46,119 bases of DNA from an uncultured Planctomycetaceae bacterium (GCA_943787265.1 CALSLT010000045.1:1-46119), one strand, 5' to 3'. Numbered from the stretch's first letter, positions 25,628 through 35,213 are shown. Program-made: numbers and translations. Notes: a model not told the origin generated them from the letters alone.

Positions 25628-27208
25628 ATGTCCACTGATTCGCCAAGTCTGATCGAGTCGTTAAAGAGTCCCACAGTCTGGCCCGATCGTCCGGAGCAGG
25701 TTGAAGTTGTCGAGACGCACATTTCGTGGGTGTGTCTGACTCGTGACTTTGCCTGGAAGATCAAGAAACCAGTGTCGTTCGAATTTCTCGATTTCTCGAC
25801 GCTGGAGCAGCGCAGGTATTTCTGCGAGGAAGAGGTGCGGCTGAATCGCCGGTCGGCTCCGAATCTGTACCTCGGAGTGGTCCCCATCTGCGGAACGGTT
25901 GCCGCTCCGCAGATTGACGGCAAAGGTGAGCCATTTGAATTCGCAGTGAAGATGCGTCGGTTTGACGATGCGGGGCTGCTGTCCCGAATGGCGATGGAGA
26001 AACGTCTGACGCCAGGAATGATCGACGATCTTGCCGAAACAGTTGCCGAATTTCATTCCACGATAGAGCAGGCGAGTCCCGATCTCTCTTACGGCAAGCC
26101 CGCTGATATTCAGCAGGCTGCTCTCGATAACTTTTCCACGATTGAGCAGCTTGCCAACGGCGACGCACTACACGAGGTGTCCGTTCGACATCTTAAGGAA
26201 TGGACGATCGCAGAAGGAACTCGCCTTGAGCTGGCGTTAGCTCAACGGCGGCACGCTGGCTTTGTACGGGAGTGTCACGGGGATTTGCATCTGCGAAATA
26301 TCGTCGAAATTGACGGCAGACCATGCCTCTTTGACTGCATCGACTTCAACGACGAGTTCCGCTGGATCGACGTCATCAGCGAAGTTGCATTTCTGGTCAT
26401 GGATCTTGAAGAACACGACGAAGAAGAGTTTGCTCGGCGGCTGCTGAACCGCTACCTCGAACTCACGGGTGATTACGATGGACTGCAAGTTCTCCGTTAT
26501 TATCTCGTCTATCGAGCCATGATCCGGGCGAAAGTCGATATGATCGGGCTTCGCGATCGTTCCCAGTCGGCAACTCAGCAACGCGTGTTGTTGAACGAGT
26601 TTGGCAACTACCTGTCGATTGCCGATCACGATGCTGAGCAATCCCCGCCGGCGTTGTTGATCATGCACGGTCTGTCCGGCAGTGGCAAAACCACAATGTC
26701 GCAGCGGATTATCGAGCAAACTCCTGTGATTCGAATTCGCTCGGACATCGAACGGAAACGGCTTCACGGCATCCGTGAGACTGACCGAGTCTCTGAGGCA
26801 AGGGCCGAACGACTGTACTCGCCCGAAGCGACAAATCGGACGTACGCACATTTGTTGTCTCTCGCGAGCACTGTGATCGAAGCGGGATTCTCAGTCGTTG
26901 TCGATGCGGCGTTTCTCCGGGGTGAAGAACGAAGCCTGTTCCACAATTTGGCCATGCAACTCGATGTTCCGTTTCGAATTGTTTCCTGTCAGGCCTCGAA
27001 GGAAGAATTAGAAGCGCGCGTCTCCTCACGTGCTGCAGCCAACGTAGACGCATCGGATGCTGGCATTACCGTCCTGCAGAAACAATTTCGAGGCGACACC
27101 GCGATTAACGATGTAGCAACAGACGAACTGGTCACCGTCGATACGGCCAGTGCATCGTCCGTGGAGGAAGCCATGCTACGACTGAGGACGGTGACGGCAG
27201 TGTCATGA
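25628..27208 (+). CDS. Bifunctional APH-like phosphotransferase / P-loop kinase fusion
   Basis: The product is 526 residues. The N-terminal two thirds have a protein-kinase-like/aminoglycoside-phosphotransferase fold with the catalytic loop CHGDLHLRNI and the metal-binding FDCIDFNDEFRWIDVISEVA. The C-terminal third is a small-molecule kinase-like P-loop domain (Walker A GLSGSGKTTMSQ, then IRSDIERKRLHG). This two-domain architecture is known in bacteria; the M. tuberculosis protein Rv2004c in the DosR regulon is, from memory, a similar case next to a Usp. The substrate is unknown, and aminoglycoside resistance is unlikely. It is co-transcribed with the tandem Usp. Confidence 0.88.
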   Translation: MSTDSPSLIESLKSPTVWPDRPEQVEVVETHISWVCLTRDFAWKIKKPVSFEFLDFSTLEQRRYFCEEEVRLNRRSAPNLYLGVVPICGTVAAPQIDGKGEPFEFAVKMRRFDDAGLLSRMAMEKRLTPGMIDDLAETVAEFHSTIEQASPDLSYGKPADIQQAALDNFSTIEQLANGDALHEVSVRHLKEWTIAEGTRLELALAQRRHAGFVRECHGDLHLRNIVEIDGRPCLFDCIDFNDEFRWIDVISEVAFLVMDLEEHDEEEFARRLLNRYLELTGDYDGLQVLRYYLVYRAMIRAKVDMIGLRDRSQSATQQRVLLNEFGNYLSIADHDAEQSPPALLIMHGLSGSGKTTMSQRIIEQTPVIRIRSDIERKRLHGIRETDRVSEARAERLYSPEATNRTYAHLLSLASTVIEAGFSVVVDAAFLRGEERSLFHNLAMQLDVPFRIVSCQASKEELEARVSSRAAANVDASDAGITVLQKQFRGDTAINDVATDELVTVDTASASSVEEAMLRLRTVTAVS

Positions 27209-27271
27209 CCGGGGCAACGTCTCGTGTAACGTCAACCGAGCCGATGTTGTGACTTTCAACCAGGCATTGCA

Positions 27272-27294
27272 GCACGGAGTACACTTATCCGTGC
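27272..27294. terminator. Hairpin between convergent genes, possible terminator
   Basis: GCACGGA and TCCGTGC pair perfectly over 7 bp with a 9 nt loop between the APH-kinase gene (plus) and the TerB-like gene (minus). There is no long U-run. Confidence 0.35.
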
Positions 27295-27336
27295 GACGAC
27301 AGACTGGAAGCTCGCCTGTTTGTCACAAAACGTTTG

Positions 27337-27909
27337 TCATGGCGTGAGAGCATCGTCGATCTGCTTCAGCACGACTTCTTCTGCTGGCGAGACTGGGTGA
27401 ATGTGAAACACGCCGCCAGCGGCTTCGGCCACCTCACGTGCGCGATCGCGGAGTTCGCGTCGGAGCAGAATCAGACGCTTCTCACCAGCTGACTCAACAA
27501 GAGCACGGGCGTAATCTTTCCATGCAGTCAGAACTTCATCGCACGGTTTATGATCGAGCCACGACTCCATCAGTTGCCAGGCCGGACTGTCGCCAGAATA
27601 ACCGTGCTTACTCAATGCGTTGAGCACGGCCTCGCGCTCTGCTTTCTCCACCCGACCGTCCGCCCACGCCACCTGAGTCAACGGCACGAGCCACAGTGCC
27701 AGCAGATTCCGAGGAGTGAAATTCAGATCGAGTAGTTCCTGCAGGACGTCGTGATCATGAATGCCGGTGTCCGCCGCCAGTTTTTCCAGGTCCTGATCGT
27801 TCGCCAGTCGACCTTTTATGTCGTCTAACAATTTCGCGTCAACTTTTCGGAAGAACGCCGATTCCAAAGAGCGTTCCCGATCAGCCAGTGGATTGGTTGT
27901 TCTGCTCAT
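27337..27909 (-). CDS. TerB-like hypothetical protein
   Basis: This is a 190-residue, mostly helical soluble protein. The segment VPLTQVAWADGRVEKAEREA is the pattern of TerB-like (tellurite resistance B fold) domains, where an acidic ADG motif starts an EF-hand-like turn. The C-terminal region includes GEKRLILLRRELRDRAREVA. The start at 27909 is preceded by GAGGAAAAG. It lies 50 bp after the Usp gene at 27960-28508 on the same strand, probably in one operon under the sigma-54 type promoter at 28560. The exact function is unknown. Confidence 0.7.
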   Translation of the reverse strand: MSRTTNPLADRERSLESAFFRKVDAKLLDDIKGRLANDQDLEKLAADTGIHDHDVLQELLDLNFTPRNLLALWLVPLTQVAWADGRVEKAEREAVLNALSKHGYSGDSPAWQLMESWLDHKPCDEVLTAWKDYARALVESAGEKRLILLRRELRDRAREVAEAAGGVFHIHPVSPAEEVVLKQIDDALTP

Positions 27910-27959
27910 GACTTTTCCTCTGAGGTTGGAAGGATCGGATTCCGCCGGAAACGGACCGG

Positions 27960-28508
27960 CTACCGAGGCTGTGAGACGGTAATACGGTTCGAGGGGGCCA
28001 CAGCCGCAGCGAATCCTGTGTTCTCCCGAATGTCGAGTTGCGGCGTGACACCGGGAACCCGTCGGTCGGGACGCAGAACCAGAACCGGGCAGTCTGCGTT
28101 GTGCAGAATTCGCTCCGTGACGGAGCCCATCGAAGTTCGCTCGCCATGTTTGTAGCTGTGAGCAGCCGCCACGATCAGGTCGATATCATTTGCAGTCGCA
28201 TACTGCGTAATCGACAACGCCGGATCGCCCGTGCAGACAGCGTGGTGAAGGCCGCCAAACTCGTGGTCGATCAGAAATGCAGCCAACCGCTGCTGGCAGG
28301 TTTCCCGGCGAGTCGCCTCCGCTTCTTCCGGGCTCGTGCACCGCGGAAGTTGTTCGGCGATCAGGTCGGCGGGCAAAGGCTCGACCACGTGCAGAGCGTG
28401 CACACAGTGCCCGAATTCGACCATTGCCAGCGCGGTGTGAATCGCATCTGTTGAACCTTCAGAGAAGTCCGTTGGAACCAGCACTCTTTTACGGGGTAGC
28501 CAATACAT
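27960..28508 (-). CDS. Universal stress protein with C-terminal extension
   Basis: Start at 28508 (MYWLPRKRVLVPTDFSEGST) after GAGGTGCAGG; earlier ATGs give no Usp-like sequence. The Usp fold is clear: HCVHALHVVEPLPADLIAEQ, IDLIVAAAHSYKHGERTSMG and SVTERILHNADCPVLVLRPD. The nucleotide loop is partly degenerate (AAHSYKHG in place of G-x2-G) although GS is kept. A tail of about 35 residues follows (TPQLDIRENTGFAAAVAPSN), longer than in usual Usps. Confidence 0.88.
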   Translation of the reverse strand: MYWLPRKRVLVPTDFSEGSTDAIHTALAMVEFGHCVHALHVVEPLPADLIAEQLPRCTSPEEAEATRRETCQQRLAAFLIDHEFGGLHHAVCTGDPALSITQYATANDIDLIVAAAHSYKHGERTSMGSVTERILHNADCPVLVLRPDRRVPGVTPQLDIRENTGFAAAVAPSNRITVSQPR

Positions 28509-28559
28509 CCTGCACCTCACAGTCTCCTGTTGATCGGTCGTCGATCCAGTAGATTGGGA

Positions 28560-28574
28560 GCAATCGATGTGCCG
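28560..28574 (-). promoter_or_regulatory. Sigma-54 type promoter for the Usp/TerB-like operon
   Basis: The minus strand reads CGGCACATCGATTGC, GG-N10-GC, with a full TTGC box, 51 bp before the ATG. Confidence 0.8.
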
Positions 28575-28779
28575 GATCGGTCCTTTTGATTCAAAGGTTT
28601 CAGAACGCCACGAAATCGAGAACGACACCATCAGACCGAATCGATGATGAAGTTCACCTCGACGCTTTTCGCAGCCACGATCCCGTAGGGCGAAGCGTTT
28701 ACGGATACGGCGATTCTATTGAGGCCGCCAGCGATGTCAGTGCTGCAGATCAGCGATGTTAAACCTTGAGTTTGCGATC

Positions 28780-28794
28780 CGGCACGCGTGTTGC
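28780..28794 (+). promoter_or_regulatory. Sigma-54 type promoter for the cNMP-binding protein gene
   Basis: CGGCACGCGTGTTGC, followed by A: nearly the full consensus GGCACG-N4-TTGCA. The ATG is 127 bp downstream. The 413 nt region 28509-28921 holds only this and the opposing promoter; about 200 bp between them could hold activator sites. Confidence 0.83.
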
Positions 28795-28921
28795 AAGTGT
28801 TGAGTCGTCAATGGGTACGCCGAAAATGCTCGGCCTTTTCGCCCTGTTGGACCAGGTGTTTTTCCTGGAAGTATCGGCCGCACACCCAAGCGCGCTAACA
28901 CGCACACGTAAGGAACAAGCC

Positions 28922-29653
28922 ATGACGATTTACCGTTACGAAATCCTGTCTCCGGAAACTGTCGATGCCGTAAATCGCTTGCTGGTTAACGGCTGGAAGC
29001 CAGTTCGTGAAGTTCCACTCGGCACCGCTGATTCAGAAGAACCGTCCGCCGCGATCGTACTCGAACGCGACGATACGACTGCCGTCGCTCTATCTGCTCG
29101 ACTTGGAGATGATGTCCCTCTGGAGCTGCTCCAGACAGTGCCGCTGCTGGACGGCCTGACTCATGAGGAACTTGCGGAACTGGTCAGTATCTCTGAAATT
29201 CGAAGAGTGCCAGTTGGCGAAGTGATCTTTGACGCAGACACGACTGCCTTGTCCCTGTGTGTCATTCTGCAGGGGGAAGTCGAACTGCGGCTGGCGTCTG
29301 CCGGCAGTGCAGGGGAGGAAATCATGCAGATTGGTGAGCGGGATGTGTTTGGCGAAAGTTCTTTTTTCTCCGGTGGAGCACACGCGGTGCAGGCCTTTGC
29401 TGCAACGGACGCTCGGCTGCTTGTCGTACCGCGAGATGGCTACGACGATCTGCTACAGGCCTCGCGACCGGCCGCGTGGAGACTGGCCGTTAACGCCGCG
29501 GGGATTCTCGGAGTTCGACTTCAGGATACCGATGAATGGCTCAGCGAAATCCTGCAGCACGAAGAGGACGCTCGGATTTCTCAAAGCTGGCAACGCTTTC
29601 GAGAAAGCACAGGCCGAGGCGGCTTCAAAGCGAATCGATTCTTCGGAAGTTAA
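28922..29653 (+). CDS. Cyclic-nucleotide-binding-domain protein without HTH
   Basis: Start at 28922 after AAGGAA; an ATG-like start further upstream would lie over the promoter. Of 243 residues, the first 60 or so (YRYEILSPETVDAVNRLLVN, GWKPVREVPLG) resemble a small alpha/beta module of the DUF4177 kind. A Crp-type cNMP-binding beta-barrel follows (VPLLDGLTHEELAELVSISE, GEVIFDADTTALSLCVILQG, GERDVFGESSFFSGG). No C-terminal winged helix is present, so it is not a Crp/Fnr transcription factor. It could be a sensor or regulatory subunit. Confidence 0.82.
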   Translation: MTIYRYEILSPETVDAVNRLLVNGWKPVREVPLGTADSEEPSAAIVLERDDTTAVALSARLGDDVPLELLQTVPLLDGLTHEELAELVSISEIRRVPVGEVIFDADTTALSLCVILQGEVELRLASAGSAGEEIMQIGERDVFGESSFFSGGAHAVQAFAATDARLLVVPRDGYDDLLQASRPAAWRLAVNAAGILGVRLQDTDEWLSEILQHEEDARISQSWQRFRESTGRGGFKANRFFGS

Positions 29654-29692
29654 GCCCCGCTGTCTGATCCACGACGCGACTCGAAGTTTCTC

Positions 29693-30100
29693 TCACCCAG
29701 CATTTGGCGAAGCATGAGTGCTCGAACGGGATTGAGTACGGCGGAGCCACGCGCTGATCAGGAACAAAATCGCGGGGTAAGTGAAGAGTAGGAAGTAGAT
29801 GCCACTCGGAAATTCTCCGGACCTGTTGAAGTGCCAGGCGTAGAATGCCGTGCAACTGGCGATGGCCGTTATCGCACCGACCGTGTCGAACCGAAACGCG
29901 AGAGCCAAACCGAGCATCACGCCAAAGGGGAAGCACAGTAAGCCGACCATCTCGAAAGCATCGGGCTTCATTTCGCCGGCTCCGATATGGCTGACAACAA
30001 ATAGACCCAGAATTCCGAACGAAACTGCACCTGAAAGTCGTGCTGTCCACTTAACCGCAGATTCTAACGGGTTTGACATAGCGTGTTGTGAATGAGGCAT
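29693..30100 (-). CDS. Small integral membrane protein, four predicted helices
   Basis: The 135-residue product starts at 30100 (MPHSQHAMSNPLESAVKWTA), preceded by GGAG. Hydrophobic segments are about SGAVSFGILGLFVVSHIG, FEMVGLLCFPFGVMLGLALA, VGAITAIASCTAFYAWHF and IYFLLFTYPAILFLISAWL. It starts 53 bp after the P-type ATPase gene on the same strand, as the third gene of the MBL-LOG/ATPase operon. I can assign no function. Confidence 0.75.
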   Translation of the reverse strand: MPHSQHAMSNPLESAVKWTARLSGAVSFGILGLFVVSHIGAGEMKPDAFEMVGLLCFPFGVMLGLALAFRFDTVGAITAIASCTAFYAWHFNRSGEFPSGIYFLLFTYPAILFLISAWLRRTQSRSSTHASPNAG

Positions 30101-30153
30101 GTCGATCTCCGCTTTCGGAACTTCGGATAGGCTCATGGCCACAGCAGTTAAAG

Positions 30154-32982
30154 TTAAGGCGAAGAAGCATTCAGCGTATCACTCGAAATTGTGAGACGCC
30201 CGATCAGTTTCTTGAACTCGACGGCCGCAAAGACGACACAACTCATCAGCAGGCAGACGCTCAGGTCCGAGAGTGACAACGCTTCGGTCTGAAAGAGCGT
30301 CTGCATTGGCGTCACGTAGATTGTTCCGAGTTGCAGAACCAGCGTCAGGACAACAGCTCCGATTAACGTCGGGTTTGAGAATACGCCGAGCCGGAACAGC
30401 GATTCCCTGTCTGAGCGGATGGCAAGAACATTGCCCATTTGTGAAAGCGTCAAGACCGTAAACACGGCCGTTCGCCAATGACTGTCCGGACCGCTTCCGT
30501 CGCCGCGAAACCACCATCCGGCGGCGAGCGAAACAGCTCCCATCAGCAGCCCGATCCACACAATGTCGATCGCCATGCCCCGTCCGAAGACGTGCTCGTT
30601 TGGCGGGCGAGGAGGACGCTGCATGGCAGAAGATTCGCCGGGTTCGACCGCCAGAGCCAATCCAGGCAGGCCGTCGGTCACAAGATTCACCCACAGAATT
30701 TGCAGTGGCAGAAGAGGCAGCGGCATTCCAAACAGAGGCCCCAGCAGCATGACACAGATTTCGCCAGCGTTGCTGGTCATCGTGTAGCGAATGAACTTGC
30801 GGATGTTGTCGTACACGACCCGTCCAGCTTCGACCGCATTGACGATCGATGCGAAGTTATCGTCCAGCAGCACCATTTCCGATGCTTCTTTCGACACGTC
30901 CGTTCCGGTGATCCCCATTGCCACGCCGACATGTGCCTGACGCAACGCTGGAGCATCGTTCACTCCGTCGCCGGTCATCGCAACGACCTGCCCATTCGCC
31001 TGCAAAGCCTGCACGATGTGCAGCTTGTCCGACGGTGCAACTCGTGAAAACACCGCTGTGTTTTGAACCGCGTCCCGAAGTTCACGCTCCGGCAAGCTCT
31101 CGATCTCTCGTCCTGTCAGCACTGTGGGAGTTGATCTGTCTGAATTGTCTGTCGCCCCTTCAGCAATGCCCAGCTCTTCAGCGATGTGAGCTGCAGTCAG
31201 TGGGTGATCGCCGGTAATCATGATCGGTCGAATGCCTGCCGCACGACATCGGCTTACCGCGTCGCGAACCTCCGGCCGCGGAGGATCGATCAAAGCCATC
31301 AAACCCAGAAAGATAAATTCGCGTTCAGCCTGTGACTCACAACCAGGCATGGGCACTTCGTCAAGCGGCCGGAATGCGAAGCCAAGTACTCGCATTCCCT
31401 GACTGGCAAGTTCATCACCGGCAACATTGATTCTTCGTCGCCACTCGTCGTTCAAACTACGAACTTCATCGCCGTCCCACACGTCGGTGCAGACCTCCAG
31501 CAGGCTGGTGATCGCTCCTTTGCTGAAGGCAATGATGTCGGACTCGTCCAGCTCCAGCAGCGGAGCAATGGCGTTATCGAGTGATGGCTTACACGAGCAT
31601 CTGCCTGAGCCTTTTCGTGACGAGAGTCGATGAAAAGTCGTCATTCGTTTTCGATCGGAATCGAACGGCGCCTCGGCGATTCGCGGGAACAATTCGACTA
31701 GATCAGACTGACGAAACCCTGCTTGACGAGCTGCGATTACGAGAGCTGTTTCCGTCGGTTCACCGGTGACCTCGCTGGCGTCGGCATCTTCCGAAGTTTC
31801 AACCAACTGCGCGTCATTACAAAGGCACCCTGAGACAAGCAACATCGACAATGAGTGGTCATTCTGAACCAGAGACCAGTCAGCAGTAAACGCCGAGCCG
31901 ATCGTCTCGGGACGTGGAAGCTCTTGGCGTTGTCCGGCGACGTCGAGAACGGTCACTGTCATCTGGTTCTGCGTCAGAGTCCCGGTTTTGTCGGAGCAGA
32001 TGACTGTCACGGAACCAAGTGTCTCAACAGCTGGCAACTTTCTGATGAGAGCTCGCCGTTTGAACATCTGCCGCGCGCCGATGGCAAGAGTGACGGTCGC
32101 AACCGCCGGCAGGCCCTCAGGCACAACGGCGACGGCCAGACTAAGAGCCGTCATCAGCATGAGCTTGGGCTCTTCACCGCGAGCCACACCCAGTACAAAT
32201 ACGACGGCAACAATGGCGATCGCGGCAATTGCCAGAGAACGACCGAGTTGCCCGAGTCGCTTCTGCAATGGTGTCTGTTTCGGACGGACGTTCTGAAGTG
32301 AGTCCGCAATCCGGCCAAGTTCTGTCTTCATACCAGTTGCGACGACAACGGCTGAACCTCGCCCGTAAGTCACGGCCGTGCCCATCCACAACATATTGAA
32401 GCGGTCGCCGAGCGGAGCCTTCTCGTCAGTCAATGTCGCTGGCTGTTTCTCGATGGAGTCTGATTCGCCCGTTAATGCAGCTTCCTGAGTTTTCAAACTG
32501 GCAGACTCACACAACCGACAGTCAGCCGGAACTGAATTTCCAGCTTCAAGCAGGATGACGTCGCCGGGGACGAGTTCCGTCGATGAAACCTCGGAAGTAC
32601 GCCCGTTTCGTCGCACTCGTACCAGCGGAACGCTCAGCTTCTTCAGTGCGGCTAACGCTCGTTCCGCGCGGTAGTCCTGTGCGAATCCCAGCGCGGCGTT
32701 TAGAAGGACAATAACCAGAATTGCAACCGAATCACGCACTTCGTCAAGCAAAAACGACACACCAGCCGCCACGACCAGCAGCAGAATCATCGCGTTATAA
32801 AACTGCTCCCACAGGATCAGCAGTGGTCCTCGCGAACCCATGTCGACAAGTTCGTTCGGACCGAACTCTTCCCGTCGATCACGTACGTGCTCGTCCGAAA
32901 GGCCGCGAGATAATTCGGTTTCCAACTGCCCCAGCACCTGCGAACAATCAAGCGTATGCCAGTTCGGTGGTGACGCATTCAT
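30154..32982 (-). CDS. P-type cation ATPase, Ca2+-type (P2)
   Basis: The 942-residue protein has all hallmarks of the family: an N-terminal cation-ATPase domain, LTGES, the membrane motif VVPEGLPAVA typical of P2 Ca2+-ATPases, the phosphorylation site CSDKTGTLTQNQMT, MITGDHPLTAAHIAEELG, and MTGDGVNDAPALRQAHVGVA. The C-terminal membrane bundle ends near position 30160. It is like CtpF/PacL/SERCA proteins, which export Ca2+ or Mn2+. The start ATG at 32982 overlaps the stop of the upstream MBL-LOG gene (ATGA), so translation is coupled. CtpF is also in the mycobacterial dormancy regulon. Confidence 0.93.
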   Translation of the reverse strand: MNASPPNWHTLDCSQVLGQLETELSRGLSDEHVRDRREEFGPNELVDMGSRGPLLILWEQFYNAMILLLVVAAGVSFLLDEVRDSVAILVIVLLNAALGFAQDYRAERALAALKKLSVPLVRVRRNGRTSEVSSTELVPGDVILLEAGNSVPADCRLCESASLKTQEAALTGESDSIEKQPATLTDEKAPLGDRFNMLWMGTAVTYGRGSAVVVATGMKTELGRIADSLQNVRPKQTPLQKRLGQLGRSLAIAAIAIVAVVFVLGVARGEEPKLMLMTALSLAVAVVPEGLPAVATVTLAIGARQMFKRRALIRKLPAVETLGSVTVICSDKTGTLTQNQMTVTVLDVAGQRQELPRPETIGSAFTADWSLVQNDHSLSMLLVSGCLCNDAQLVETSEDADASEVTGEPTETALVIAARQAGFRQSDLVELFPRIAEAPFDSDRKRMTTFHRLSSRKGSGRCSCKPSLDNAIAPLLELDESDIIAFSKGAITSLLEVCTDVWDGDEVRSLNDEWRRRINVAGDELASQGMRVLGFAFRPLDEVPMPGCESQAEREFIFLGLMALIDPPRPEVRDAVSRCRAAGIRPIMITGDHPLTAAHIAEELGIAEGATDNSDRSTPTVLTGREIESLPERELRDAVQNTAVFSRVAPSDKLHIVQALQANGQVVAMTGDGVNDAPALRQAHVGVAMGITGTDVSKEASEMVLLDDNFASIVNAVEAGRVVYDNIRKFIRYTMTSNAGEICVMLLGPLFGMPLPLLPLQILWVNLVTDGLPGLALAVEPGESSAMQRPPRPPNEHVFGRGMAIDIVWIGLLMGAVSLAAGWWFRGDGSGPDSHWRTAVFTVLTLSQMGNVLAIRSDRESLFRLGVFSNPTLIGAVVLTLVLQLGTIYVTPMQTLFQTEALSLSDLSVCLLMSCVVFAAVEFKKLIGRLTISSDTLNASSP

Positions 32983-35213
32983 AGATCGACTACTTCCTGT
33001 GTTACCTGCGGTGCAGCCTTGTCTGTGGTGTGCCCGTTGGCAGAAATGCACGCTTCCAATGTGGAAACCACCTCTTCTGGCGAATCGACGAGGATGAATC
33101 GGTCCAGGTCATCTTCCGAGATGCACCCCTTTGAGTACATCGTCGATCGCAGCCAGGTGACAAGCGGTCGCCAGTAGTCACTTCCAACGAGGATGACCGG
33201 GAAGCCCGCGAGTCGTTCGGTTTGAATCAGCGTGAGAGCTTCGAACAGCTCGTCCATCGTGCCGTAGCCGCCCGCAAAGATCACAAACGCCCTCGCGTAT
33301 TTTGCAAACAGCATTTTACGAACAAAGAAGTACCGGCACGTGTAACTGACATCGCAGAACGGGTTGATATGTTGCTCGTGTGGTAAGTCAATGTTCAAGC
33401 CGATCGACAATGCTCCGGCATCGCGTGCCCCTCGGTTAGCGGCTTCCATTATGCCGGGACCGCCACCTGTGATTGTCGCGAACCCACACTCGCCGAGCCG
33501 GCGGCATGTCTCGCGAGTCAAAGCGTAAACCGGATCGTCTTCAGGTAGTCTCGCACTTCCGAACACGGCGACTGATCGCGGAACACCGTCCAACGCACGA
33601 GCCATGACATCGATTCCTTGAATCGTGTCGCTCTGCATCCGAAACACTCGCCAGGGATCTTCGTGAAGGAACCCGGTGCCAGGCCGAACTGAACTGTCGA
33701 GAAACTCGAAATCGGGTGTCTGTTGTGCCGCCGGTGCAAGTTCCGCTGCGGTGGGCACCGACTTTTCGACAGGCTTCGGCTCGGCGATCTGCACTGTCCG
33801 TTCGAGTGGTTCCTCGTCGAGATCAAACGCGGCTCCGTATTCGGGAACGGTAGCTTCCCAGCCGAGCCGGTCTTTGATCGTTCTTGCCAGTACCAGCGAT
33901 GCTCCTTCTTCGCCGTGTGTCAGAAAGAGCCTTCGTGGTGGCGACTTCAGGTGGCTCAGCCAATCGATCAGGCCGATGCGGTCAGCGTGTGCGGAAAGAC
34001 CATCGATGCTGCGAATCTTCGCAAAAACACGGCGAGTCCGGCCGTGAATCCTCACTTCTTTTTCACCATCAAGAATTCGTCGTCCAAGTGTTCCGTTCGC
34101 CTGATGCCCAACGAACAGAATTGTCGATTCGCGACGGCCAATGTTCAGTCTCAGGTGGTGCTTGATCCGACCAGCGTTACACATGCCGGCCGCCGACAGA
34201 ATGATGCACGGCGAAGAGACTCGGTTGATCGCCATCGACTCTTCGGTCGACCGAGTCATCGTCAGGCCCGGAAAACGCAACGGAGGCTCGTTTGAATTGA
34301 TCAGCTCCCACGTTTGTTCGTCCAGCCATTCCCGATGTTTTCGGAAGATGTTCGTCACGTCGGACGCCATCGGACTGTCAAGGAATATCGGGACGTCGGG
34401 GATTCGATCGGCGTGGACAAGTCGACTGATGTAGTACATCAATTCCTGAGCTCGTTCGACGGCAAAAACTGCAATGACGACGTTACCGCCGCGGTCGACC
34501 GTGTCTCGGATAACTTCTTCGAGCTGTGATTCAACATCGCCTTCCGGATCGTGATCCCGTTCTCCGTAAGTCGACTCCATAACCACGTAGTCGGCATGTT
34601 CGAAATAGGACGGGTCTTGAATCAGCGGTTTGTCTGGTTGGCCGATGTCTCCGGAAAAAACGATCGTTCGGCGCTGCCCGTTCTCGGTGACAGCAATCTC
34701 AATCATTGCCGAGCCAAGAATATGACCAGCGTCGTGCCAGGTCGCCGTGATGCCTTCAGCAACCGCTATCGGCACCTGATAGTCAACGCTGTGAAACAGA
34801 GGCATTGTCTTTGCAACATCGTCAACCACGTACAACGGGACTTCCGCGTGGCGGCCTCGACGACCTTCCTTACGGTGTCGTCGCTGCTTATACGCCGCGT
34901 CTTCGGTTTGAATTCGTGCCGAGTCACGCAGCATTACATCTGCCAACGCAACGGTCGGTCTTGTTGCATAGATCGGCGCATCGAAACCGGCTTTGACGAA
35001 CTTCGGAACAAGACCAATGTGGTCTATGTGGGCGTGCGTAATTAGAAGTGCGTCAAACGAAGTCGGGTCGATCACGCATTGTTCCCAGTTACGTTCCAGA
35101 AACTTGCGTTCCTGCACGAGCCCACAGTCGATCATCACCCGCTGGCCGTTTGCTTCGAGGCAATATCGCGAGCCGGTGACCTGCCGATTTGCTCCGAGAA
35201 AGGTCAGTTTCAT
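32979..35213 (-). CDS. Fusion of metallo-beta-lactamase/beta-CASP RNase-like protein with LOG-family protein
   Basis: Start at 35213 (MKLTFLGANRQVTGSRYCLE), which begins the MBL fold. Residues 1 to about 460 are an MBL/beta-CASP/RMMBL protein with HAHIDH at 60-65, YVVMESTYGERDHD, SAAGMCNAGRIKHHL and IDGLSAHADRIGLIDWLSHL, like CPSF-type exonucleases. A Pro/Ala/Glu-rich linker follows. The last 230 or so residues form a Rossmann LOG domain (TIGR00730-like) with ITGGGPGIMEAANRGARDAG and FAGGYGTMDELFEALTLIQT, where the family usually has PGGxGT. LOG proteins cleave nucleotide 5'-monophosphates (cytokinin activation in plants). The fusion suggests linked RNA and nucleotide processing. Confidence 0.9.
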   Translation of the reverse strand: MKLTFLGANRQVTGSRYCLEANGQRVMIDCGLVQERKFLERNWEQCVIDPTSFDALLITHAHIDHIGLVPKFVKAGFDAPIYATRPTVALADVMLRDSARIQTEDAAYKQRRHRKEGRRGRHAEVPLYVVDDVAKTMPLFHSVDYQVPIAVAEGITATWHDAGHILGSAMIEIAVTENGQRRTIVFSGDIGQPDKPLIQDPSYFEHADYVVMESTYGERDHDPEGDVESQLEEVIRDTVDRGGNVVIAVFAVERAQELMYYISRLVHADRIPDVPIFLDSPMASDVTNIFRKHREWLDEQTWELINSNEPPLRFPGLTMTRSTEESMAINRVSSPCIILSAAGMCNAGRIKHHLRLNIGRRESTILFVGHQANGTLGRRILDGEKEVRIHGRTRRVFAKIRSIDGLSAHADRIGLIDWLSHLKSPPRRLFLTHGEEGASLVLARTIKDRLGWEATVPEYGAAFDLDEEPLERTVQIAEPKPVEKSVPTAAELAPAAQQTPDFEFLDSSVRPGTGFLHEDPWRVFRMQSDTIQGIDVMARALDGVPRSVAVFGSARLPEDDPVYALTRETCRRLGECGFATITGGGPGIMEAANRGARDAGALSIGLNIDLPHEQHINPFCDVSYTCRYFFVRKMLFAKYARAFVIFAGGYGTMDELFEALTLIQTERLAGFPVILVGSDYWRPLVTWLRSTMYSKGCISEDDLDRFILVDSPEEVVSTLEACISANGHTTDKAAPQVTQEVVDL

